Below are positions 56,115 through 64,000 of a stretch of DNA of 64,000 nucleotides, piece after piece (the first letter of the stretch is position 1; each line of letters starts with the position of its first letter). Location of the stretch: the NCBI GenBank assembly GCA_019802505.1, contig JAFMOC010000090.1, positions 129,001 to 193,000 of the forward strand, given 5' to 3'. A program made the position numbers and the translations under genes. The DNA is from Corydoras sp. C115 (taxonomy: Eukaryota > Chordata > Actinopteri > Siluriformes > Callichthyidae). The notes beneath the pieces are model-generated. The model ran no database searches, had not been told where the DNA came from, and saw nothing but the letters and a program-made list of their open reading frames with translations.

Positions 56115-57832
56115 TGCGGCACGGTGGCTTAGTGTTTATCACGTTCTCCTCTCAGCGCTACGGATTCCCGGTTCGAATCCCCATCTGGGTGGAATTTCCA
56201 TGTTCTCCCCGTGTCCGCGTGGGTTTCCTCCGGGTTCTCCGGTTTCCTCCCACAGTCCAAAAACATGGATCAAGATCAATTGAATTCTCCAAATTGCCCC
56301 ATATAGAGTGTGTCTGTGTGAGTGAGTGTGTGCCCAGCGATGGATTGGCGCCCTGTCCTGGGTCTATCTTCCCAGCGCCCGAAACGTTCTCCCCTGAATG
56401 GGCATGGGGAACCCCAACCCGCCCCCCACGGGTTCTCTGGTGTCCTCCCACAGTCCAAAAACATGGATCAAGGTCAATTGGATTCTCCAAATTGCCCCAT
56501 ATAGAGTGTGTGTGTGTCTGTGTGAGTGAGTGAGTGTGTGCCCAGTGATAGATTGGCGCCCTGTCCTGGGTGTATCTGCCCAGCCCCCGAAACGTTCTCC
56601 CCTGAATGGTCATGGGGAACCCCAACCCGCCCCCCACGGGTTCTCTGGTGTCCTCCCACAGTCCAAAAACATGGATCAAGGTCAATTGGATTCTCCAAAT
56701 TGCCCCATATAGTTTGTGTGTGTGTGTGTATGTGTGTGTCTGTGTGAGTGAGAGAGTGTGTGCCCAGTGATAGATTGGCGCCCTGTCCTGGGTGTATCTG
56801 CCCAGCGCTCGAAACCTTTTTCCCTTGGATGGGCATGGGGAACCCCACTCGGGTTCTCTGGTGTCCTCTCACAGTCCAAAAACATGGATCAGGGTCAATT
56901 GAGTTCTCCAAATTGCCCCATATAGAGTGTGTGTGTGTCTGTGTGAGTGAGAGAGTGTGTGCCCAGTGATAGATTGGCATCCTGTCCTGGGTGTATCTGC
57001 CCAGCCCCCGAAACGTTCTCCCCTGAATGGTCATGGGGAACCCCAACCCGCCCCCCATGGGTTCTCTGGTGTCCTCCCACAGTCCAAAAACATGGATCAA
57101 GGTCAATTGGATTCTCCAAATTGCCCCATATAGTTTGTGTGTGTGTGTATGTGTGTGTGTGTGTGTGTGAGTGAGAGAGTGTGTGCCCAGTGATAGATTG
57201 GCGCCCTGTCCTGGGTGTATCTGCCCAGCGCTCGAAACCTTTTTCCCTTGGATGGGCATGGGGAACCCCACTCGGGTTCTCTGGTGTCCTCTCACAGTCC
57301 AAAAACATGGATCAGGGTCAATTGAATTCTCCAAATTGCCCCATATAGAGTGTGTGTGTGTCTGTGTGAGTGAGTGAGTGTGTGCCCAGTGATAGATTGG
57401 CGCCCTGTCCTGGGTGTATCTGCCCAGCCCCCGAAACGTTCTCCCCTGAATGGTCATGGGGAACCCCAACCCGCCCCCCATGGGTTCTCTGGTGTCCTCC
57501 CACAGTCCAAAAACATGGATCAAGGTCAATTGGATTCTCCAAATTGCCCCATATAGTTTGTGTGTGTGTGTATGTGTGTGTGTCTGTGTGAGTGAGAGAG
57601 TGTGTGCCCAGTGATAGATTGGCGCCCTGTCCTGGGTGTATCTGCCCAGCGCTCGAAACCTTTTTCCCTTGGATGGGCATGGGGAACCCCACTCGGGTTC
57701 TCTGGTGTCCTCTCACAGTCCAAAAACATGGATCAGGGTCAATTGAGTTCTCCAAATTGCCCCATATAGAGTGTGTTTGTGTGAGTGAGTGTGTGCCCAG
57801 CGATAGATTGGCACCCTGTCCTGGGTGTATGG
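56115..57832 (+). repeat. SINE-A-derived higher-order tandem array upstream of CYP2U1
   Basis: One SINE-A head is followed by eight body units; CACAGTCCAAAAACATGG recurs near 56250, 56450, 56660, 56873, 57080, 57296, 57501 and 57717. From 56640 two unit types alternate. Type A has CCCGAAACGTTCTCCCCTGAATGG downstream, CCAACCCGCCCCCCA and TCAATTGGATTCTCC. Type B has CGAAACCTTTTTCCCTTGG, CTCTCACAGTCC and GATCAGGGTCAATTGA. The A+B period is 420-423 bp, in three dimers. The array stops without a normal tail. Confidence 0.92.
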
Positions 57833-57966
57833 TCATGGGGATGATGGATTTTCGTCGGATTGAATCAGTGATTTGTTCGGAGAGTCGACTCATTTCCGGT
57901 ATCGACTCCTCCCGGAGGCTACCGTGTGAGCGGACAGAGCAGCGATGTTTACGGATTAAATTAAAC
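57833..57966 (+). promoter_or_regulatory. cyp2u1: CYP2U1 5' leader / probable core promoter region
   Basis: This roughly 130-bp unique stretch, with moderately high GC content, lies between the SINE-derived tandem array and the start codon. It is the only non-repeat sequence immediately upstream, so transcription either starts here, inside the array, or in the unique sequence before 56115. No TATA box is evident. Confidence 0.4.
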
Positions 57967-60900
57967 ATGTCAGTCATGGCGACTGTGCTGCGAATTTGGC
58001 GAGAATTCGAGCCGCCCGCTCCGGTCCCCGTCGCCGCTCTGACGCTCGTCCTGGTCGCACTCTGCTGGCTCCGTCGTCGGCGGCTGCAGCGGGCGCGGTT
58101 CGGAAACATCCCGCCGGGGCCGCCGCCGCTGCCGGTGGTGGGGAACTTCGGGAGTTTGTTCGTTCCCCCGTTCGTCCTGAAGCTCCTGGGAACGAAGGCG
58201 GCTGAGCGCAAACGCCGCGGCCCGCTGTCCCCGCAGGTCAGCCTGATGGAGCTGTCGCAGGTTTACGGGAACATGTACAGTCTGTTTGTCGGCAGTCAGC
58301 TGGTGGTCGTGATGAACGGCTACGACCTGATCCGAGACGCGCTGTCCAACCACGCCGAGGTGTTCTCCGACAGACCCGACATCCCCCTCATCTCCATTCT
58401 GACCAAACGCAAAGGTAGGGCTGGGTCTTCCGGGTCTTTATTTCTAGACATTATTCAAGAGCTTTAATGTCAAAACACAAACTCAAAAAACTAGGAGAAC
58501 GTTTGTTCCATCGCTGGGCACACACTCACTCACACAGACACACTCCATATGGGGCAATTTGGAGAACTCAATTGACCTTGATCCATGTTTTTGGACTGTG
58601 GGAGGAAACCGGAGAACCCGGAGGAAACCCACGCGGACACGGGGAGAACATGGAAACTCCACCCAGATTGGGATTAGAACCGGGAATCCCTAGCGCTGAG
58701 AGGAGAACATGCTAACCACTAAGCCAATCCGATGAAAAGCATGTTCCATCCATCCATCCATCCATTACCCCAGGGGAGAACGTTTCGGACGCTGGGCAGA
58801 TACAACCAGGACAGGGCGCCAATCCATCGCTGGGCACACACTCACTCATACAAACACACACTCTATATGGGGCAATTTTGAGTATTCAATTGACCTTGAT
58901 CCATGTTTTTGGACTGTGGGAGGAAACCGGAGAACCCGGAGGAAACCCACGAGGACACGGGGAGAACATGGAAACTCCACCCAGATTGAGATTAGAACCG
59001 GGAATCCCTAGTGCTGAGAGGAGAACGTGCTAACCACTAAGCCAATCCGATGAAAAGCAAGTTCCATCCATCCAGCCATCCATTACCCCCATGCCCATAC
59101 AGGGGAGAACGTTTCGGGCGCTGGGCAGATACACCCAGGACAGGGCGCCAATCCATCGCTGGGCACACACTCACTCACACAAACACACACTCAATATGGG
59201 GCAATTTGGAGAACTCAATTGACCTTGATCCATGTTTTTGGACTGTGGGAGGACACCAAAGATATACAGTGTTTTATATACTGTTATATGTAACAGTATA
59301 TGAAACACTGCTGTTCTACAGGGATTGTGTTTGCACCATATGGCCCGGTATGGAGAAAACAGCGCAAGTTCTGCCACACAACTCTGCGAAACTTTGGCCT
59401 GGGCAAGTTGAGCCTGGAGCCCTGCATCCACGAGGGGTTTTCCACAGTCAAAGCCGAGGTTCTGAAGCTTACCCAAGAAAACGGGGGGCAGGGCATAAAC
59501 CTGACGCCCCTGATCAGCAACGCAGTCTCCAACGTGATCTCCTCTATCGGCCTGGGCCAGCGCTTCCACCACCAGGACGAGGAGTTCTGCACTCAGCTGA
59601 ACCTGATGGCGCACGGCCTGGAGATCAGCATGAACAGCGCGGCCGTGCTGATCAACATCTTCCCCTGGCTCTACTACGCCCCGTGGGGTGTCTTCAAACA
59701 GCTCCGTCGCGTGGAGCGGGACATCACAGCTTTCCTGAAGAAGATCATCGCCAGGCACAGGGACACGCTGGACCCCGACAACCCCAGGGATTTCATCGAC
59801 ATGTACCTGACCGAGATGGCAGCACAAGAGGAAGCGGCGGGACCCGAGGGCGAGCGGTTTTCAGAGGAGTACCTGTTTTACATCATAGGGGACTTGTTTA
59901 TCGCAGGGACAGATACTACCTCCAACAGCATCCTGTGGATGGTGCTCTACATGTGTTTACACCCTGACGTCCAAGGTACAAACATCACACAGTCAAAATA
60001 ATCAGTTTTTAGGGGGAAAGTGATTATAGCTACTAGGGGTGAGCTGCAATATTCGCTGATTCGACGATTCGATTCGGAGAACCGTAGTCGACTATGAACC
60101 TCATGGTCGAATGTACCATTTTGACCACATGGGGGTGCCCATGGCTGCTGCTAAGCATTAGTTTTTACATGAAATATGTTTTTGTTATATAGTATATATA
60201 TAGCCTTTTGTCAAATAAAATCATCCTAATTTCTATTAATATTTTTTTTTAAATGATGTGTGCGCTTTAACCCATTTACGGTGCTCTAGAAAAACAAGTA
60301 AAAATCTTTTTTTAAAACCACGCTTATAGCGCCATCTTGTGGTGAAATTTTAACTGATTCGACTATCAGTCGACTATAGGGAAAATCTGACGAATCAGAT
60401 TCGACTATGAAAATCCTTAGTTGAAGACACCCCTAATAGCTACTAACAACTAAAATTAAATGTTCAGTACCAGTGGTGAGTTTGGACACGCCCCCTTCTG
60501 GTTCCATTGTTTCCTCTACTTACCATATAGATGGACTTTGTAGTTTTTATAATTACAGACTCTAGGCCATATGTTTTCTTTGTTTTTTTTAGTCCCCTGT
60601 TGGTTCTTTGTCTCTGTTGGTCAGAAACATCACAGAACAGCTATCATTTGGGTGGTGGATTGTTTATTGTCAGTTCTGCAGTGACACTGATGTGGTGAGG
60701 GGGGTTTTAGTGCAGCAGTGCTGCTGTAGTTCCATTTAAACACCTCAGTGACACTGCTGGGATAGGACCAATGCACCAACCAAATAATACCTACTCTGTG
60801 GTGGTACTATTGGGGTCCTGACCATTAGAGAACAGAGAACACAGTGTGTAATGTAGTCTATAAAAAGATGGACTACAGTCTGGAATTGTAGAACTACAAA

Positions 60901-63488
60901 GCTTATCCTTACAGTAAGTGGAGCAAAAAAGGGGGCGTGTCCAAACTTTTGACTGGTACTATGTATAGCAATAATAAATAAGATAAGGTTTTATTAACTG
61001 TGTAGTGGGCGGCACGGTGGCTTAGTGGCTTAGTGGTTTAGTGGTCAGCACGTTCTCCTCTCAGCGCTAGGGATTCCCGGTTCGAATCCCCATCTGGGTG
61101 GAGTTTCCATGTTCTCCCCGTGTCCGCGTGGGTTTCCTCCGGGTTCTCCGGTTTCCTCCCACAGTCCAAAAACATGGATCAAGTCAATTGAGTTCTCCAA
61201 ATTGCCCCATATAGAGTGTGTCTGTGTGAGTGAGTGTGTACCCAGCGATAGGTTGGCGCCCTGTCCTGGGTCTATCTGCCCAGTGCCCGAGACGTTCTCC
61301 CCTGGATGGGCATGGGGAACCCCCCCGCGACCCTAATAGAGGATAAAGCGGAAGATAATGGATGAATAACTGTGTTTAGCTGGGGTTTTCCAAACTTCTT
61401 AATAGCATTTTTAAAACCAGTTCTGGGATCAGTAATCACATGTTGCTTCTCAGAGAAAGTTCAGCTTGAGATCGACGCGGTGGTGGGACGCGAGAGGCGG
61501 CCCTCTCTGACGGATAAGGGCACGCTGCCCTTTACCGAGGCCACCATCATGGAGGTGCAGAGAATGACCGTGGTCGTGCCGCTGTCCATTCCTCACATGG
61601 CGTCCAAAAGCACAGGTCAGTAAACCAATCAAAGCTTCACTGTCAAAATTACAGGTCAATTATAAAAAAGAAACAATTATACCTCTAAAATAATGTCTTT
61701 CCAGAATTCCGAGGATACACTATTCCTAAGGGAACCGTCATCATCCCCAACCTTTGGTCAGTGCACAGAGACCCGGCCGTGTGGGAGAATCCGGATGATT
61801 TTAATCCTGCACGCTTCCTGGATGAGCATGGGGAGCTCCTGCGAATGGAATACTTCATACCTTTCGGAATAGGTACCGTATTTTCCGGACCATAAGGCGC
61901 AGTCTGAATTACGGTCTATTTCTGTATTTGACCCACGTATAAGGCGCACCGTACTATAAGGCGCAGTCTGAATTAGGGACTCTATTTGTGTACGGTACTT
62001 ATTCTGTACGGCACCGTATTATAAGGCATTTGCTAAAACATACGATCTACAAGAAAAGTAAAGGATGCAGAACGCTGATTTAGAATTGAAGTTTATTCTA
62101 CTACTTGATAAAACACACATTATTTTAATCTCTCTTCTCCCACAAATCCATCAAAGTCCTCGTCTTCTGTGTCTGAATTAAAAAGCTGGTTCCGTGAAAG
62201 CTCGGACGACGGTTACGGCAGAACCCTCGGCCCGGGCGTCCACAATCCATTCACAGACGGTGGCGTAACTCGCCCCGCCGCCGCCTCCCGAGTTTTAGTA
62301 AACGTGTGTTCACCGTCTATCATCCATCGCTCCCACGCCGCCCGCGACTTTACTTTAAACGCCCCGTTTACACCAATGTCCAGCGGTCCGAGTTCTTTAT
62401 TTAATCCTCCCGGAATGACGGCGAGCTCCGAATTCATTTTCTTCACTCGTCTTTTCTGTGAGATGAGCGCGCATGGAGTCACAGATCAGCAGGGCAGCGA
62501 TGTGTGGAAAAAACCACCCGGTCGCACAACAATACTTTTATAGATTTTGGAACTCAGTACACGTATAAGGCGCACCGGATTATAAGGCGCACGTCCGATT
62601 TCTGGGAAAATTTTAGGCTTTTAGGTGCGCCTTATAGTCCGGAAAATACGGTACATTACATGGTTCATTACACTACAAAATGCTGAGTTTATTTTTACCT
62701 AATATTTAATTTATAATGAATAGTGCGATACAGAAAGAAATTAAACCCCCCCATCCAGGGGAGAACGTTTCGGGCGCTGGGCAGATAGACCCAGGACAGG
62801 GTGCCAATCTATCGCTGGGCACACACTCACTCACACAGACACACTCTATATGGGGCAATTTGGAGAACTCATTCGACTTGATCCATGTTTTTGGACTGTG
62901 GGAGGAAACCGGAGAACCCGGAGGAAACCCACGCAGACACGGGGAGAACATGGAAATCCCCACCCAGATGGGGATTCGAACCGGGAATCCCTAGCGCTGA
63001 GAAAAGAACATGCCAACCACTAAGCCACCGGGCGGCACGGTGGCTTAGTGGTTAGCATGTTCTCCTCTCAGCGCTAGGGATTCCCGGTTCGAATCCCCAT
63101 CTGGGAGGAGTTACCATGTTCTCACGGTGTCCGCATGGGTTTCCTCCCACAGTCCAAAAACATGGATCAAGGTCAAATGAATTCTCCAAATTGCCCCATA
63201 TAGAGTATGTCTGTGTAAAATTTTTAAAAAATAGATAAAATTTGTATTCCTTTATATTTGTGTTTGAATAAATGATGTTCCCATATTGTTTTTTTCCTGT
63301 ACTCTGCAGGTCGGAGGGTTTGTATGGGAGAGCAGCTGGCCAAGATGGAGCTGTTCCTGATGTTCAGCAGTCTGATGCAGGCCTTCACCTTCCGTCTTCC
63401 AGAAGGCCACCAGCCTCCCCACATGCACGGTCGATTCGGGCTCACCCTCGCTCCCTGCCCCTTCACGGTCTGTGTAACCCCACGCTGA
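57967..63488 (+). CDS. cyp2u1: CYP2U1, cytochrome P450 family 2 subfamily U, complete 5-exon coding region
   Basis: Coding exons 57967-58414, 59322-59975, 61454-61615, 61705-61872 and 63310-63488 give 536 codons plus TGA (human about 544), with the expected five-exon structure. An N-terminal hydrophobic anchor (residues about 20-37) is followed by the proline-rich hinge PPGPPPLPVVGN. The I-helix oxygen-binding motif is AGTDTTSN, the K-helix ExxR is EVQR, and the haem loop is FGIGRRVCMG with Cys482 as the haem ligand. Known role: an endoplasmic-reticulum or mitochondrial monooxygenase that hydroxylates arachidonic and other long-chain fatty acids at omega and omega-1. A second in-frame ATG at 57976 has better context (purine-poor but +4 G), so the protein may start three codons later. 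Intron 4 begins GTACCG, and a pogo-like element starts 3 bp into that intron. It lies downstream of SGMS2 on the same strand, as in human. Confidence 0.96.
58490..59265 (-). repeat. Tandemly duplicated SINE-A (minus) with local flank, CYP2U1 intron 1
   Basis: SINE-A minus copies at 58498-58725, 58768-59042 and 59096-59262. The first two are each followed by AATCCGATGAAAAGCA(T/A)GTTCC, so a 319-bp SINE-plus-flank unit was duplicated. Confidence 0.85.
60034..60435 (-). mobile_element. Non-autonomous hAT-like element, copy 5
   Basis: Inverted relative to the other copies. Perfect 8-bp target duplication ATAGCTAC (60026-60033 and 60436-60443). In CYP2U1 intron 2. Confidence 0.9.
60463..60965 (+). 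mobile_element. MITE-T, most complete copy, CYP2U1 intron 2
   Basis: Left TCAGTACCAGTGGTGAGTTT, right CCAAACTTTTGACTGGTACT. All interior boxes are present. Useful as a family reference. Confidence 0.8.
61008..61364 (+). mobile_element. SINE-A (plus) with triplicated A box, CYP2U1 intron 2
   Basis: GGCTTAGTGGCTTAGTGGTT repeats the A-box core three times. Flanks TAACTGTGT at both ends fit a target duplication. Confidence 0.9.
61876..62651 (-). mobile_element. Non-autonomous pogo/Tigger-like DNA transposon in CYP2U1 intron 4
   Basis: The inverted ends are CCGTATTTTCCGGA... and its complement, directly flanked by TA (61874-61875 and 62652-62653), the target duplication of the Tc1/mariner-pogo superfamily. 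Subterminal copies of TATAAGGCGCA occur at both ends. On the minus strand, about 62213-62482 retains a piece resembling the C-terminal part of pogo/Tigger transposases (AVIPGGLNKELGPLDIGVN, then AFKVKSRAAWERWM), with frameshifts. The element begins right at the intron 4 splice donor of CYP2U1. Confidence 0.85.
62746..63030 (-). mobile_element. SINE-A (minus), left arm of a head-to-head pair
   Basis: Lacks the tail; ends CACTAAGCCACCGG at the join. Confidence 0.9.
63031..63216 (+). mobile_element. SINE-A (plus), right arm of a head-to-head pair
   Basis: Starts GCGGCACGGTGGCTTAG directly at the join and is truncated after GAGTATGTCTGTGT. Confidence 0.9.
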
Positions 63489-64000
63489 GCCAGTCAGCCT
63501 CTCTCATGCTAAGCAAAAGCCTCGGCCAGTTTGAAATATTAACCTTAATGCCATGGTCACACTAGATTTTTGCAGCTCTGCAGTCGGTGGGGTCGCTATA
63601 ATCGAGATTTGACAGAGATTTTAATATAAATATCATAAATGATTTCTATCAATCTCATGGCTGACTGTCTACCAACCCGGCTCGCTTTAACAAGCAGCTT
63701 TTGTAATCGCATTAGAGGGTTAATATACAATTCTGGGCTTAAATGCTGCTTCATTTGGAAGTTTTACCGGTCCGGCGCTGCAGTACTGCCCTATCCCAGC
63801 AGACTAAAATAGTACCTGTAATTAACAAATTCAGACAGTTTCGCTCAAAATATGCATTTTTGTTTTTTCAGTCTTTAACATGGCCTTATTAAAAAATATG
63901 CTGACAAAGGTCTGCTGTGAACATGCCCTAAAGCCAAAGAAGACCAATTTGGGTACTTATAAATTCTGCTTTTTAGAAGAATGAGCTGATTATAATGCAG
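63489..64000 (+). other. cyp2u1: CYP2U1 3' untranslated region and flank
   Basis: No repeat recognised and no canonical AATAAA seen before the window ends. Confidence 0.5.

Noticed and set aside
62169..62543. Plus-strand 124-residue frame inside the pogo-like element
   Set aside because: It is antisense to the recognisable transposase remnant and has no family resemblance.

Overview
This is animal nuclear DNA, almost certainly from a teleost fish. It holds four intron-rich vertebrate genes set in dense repeats: tRNA-derived SINEs, Tc1/mariner, hAT and pogo-like DNA elements, L2/CR1-like LINE pieces, and long (AT)n and (TG)n tracts. The repeat types resemble those I associate with otophysan fishes (catfish, characins and relatives), but the species cannot be fixed from the sequence alone.

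Layout. 1-2432 is a cluster of one SINE family (called SINE-A here), including a tandemly amplified SINE body. BTBD9 (+) has a probable untranslated exon ending at 2708 and ten coding exons between 4716 and 14222 (605 codons). 14883-16860 is a four-copy tandem repeat. MLH1 (-) has nineteen coding exons between 30683 and 18014 (722 codons) and meets BTBD9 tail to tail. 30684-43600 is intergenic, with a SINE cluster, a LINE relic, a hAT element and a nearly intact Tc1 transposon (41159-42768). SGMS2 (+) has five coding exons, 43804-53328 (350 codons). CYP2U1 (+) has five coding exons, 57967-63488 (536 codons), and a SINE-derived higher-order tandem array ends about 130 bp before its start codon.

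All four reading frames close exactly across GT-AG introns, and most MLH1 exon lengths equal the human ones as I recall them, so the exon models are strong. The genes do not form a pathway. BTBD9 is a BTB/BACK adaptor with two discoidin-like domains. MLH1 is the MutL mismatch-repair ATPase. SGMS2 makes sphingomyelin from ceramide and phosphatidylcholine. CYP2U1 is a fatty-acid hydroxylase P450. Only SGMS2-CYP2U1 is a familiar linkage, also seen on human 4q25.

The most unusual features are rearrangements. A pogo-like element begins 3 bp inside the 5' splice site of CYP2U1 intron 4. SINE-A bodies have become tandem arrays at several places, one with an alternating two-unit structure. A copy of BTBD9 upstream sequence is carried inside a SINE tandem repeat. 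A 119-bp identical inverted duplication lies in SGMS2 intron 1 with a template-switch-like junction. There is also a roughly 122-bp palindrome made from two SINE tails around (TA)n. I saw no CRISPR array, rRNA gene or true tRNA gene.
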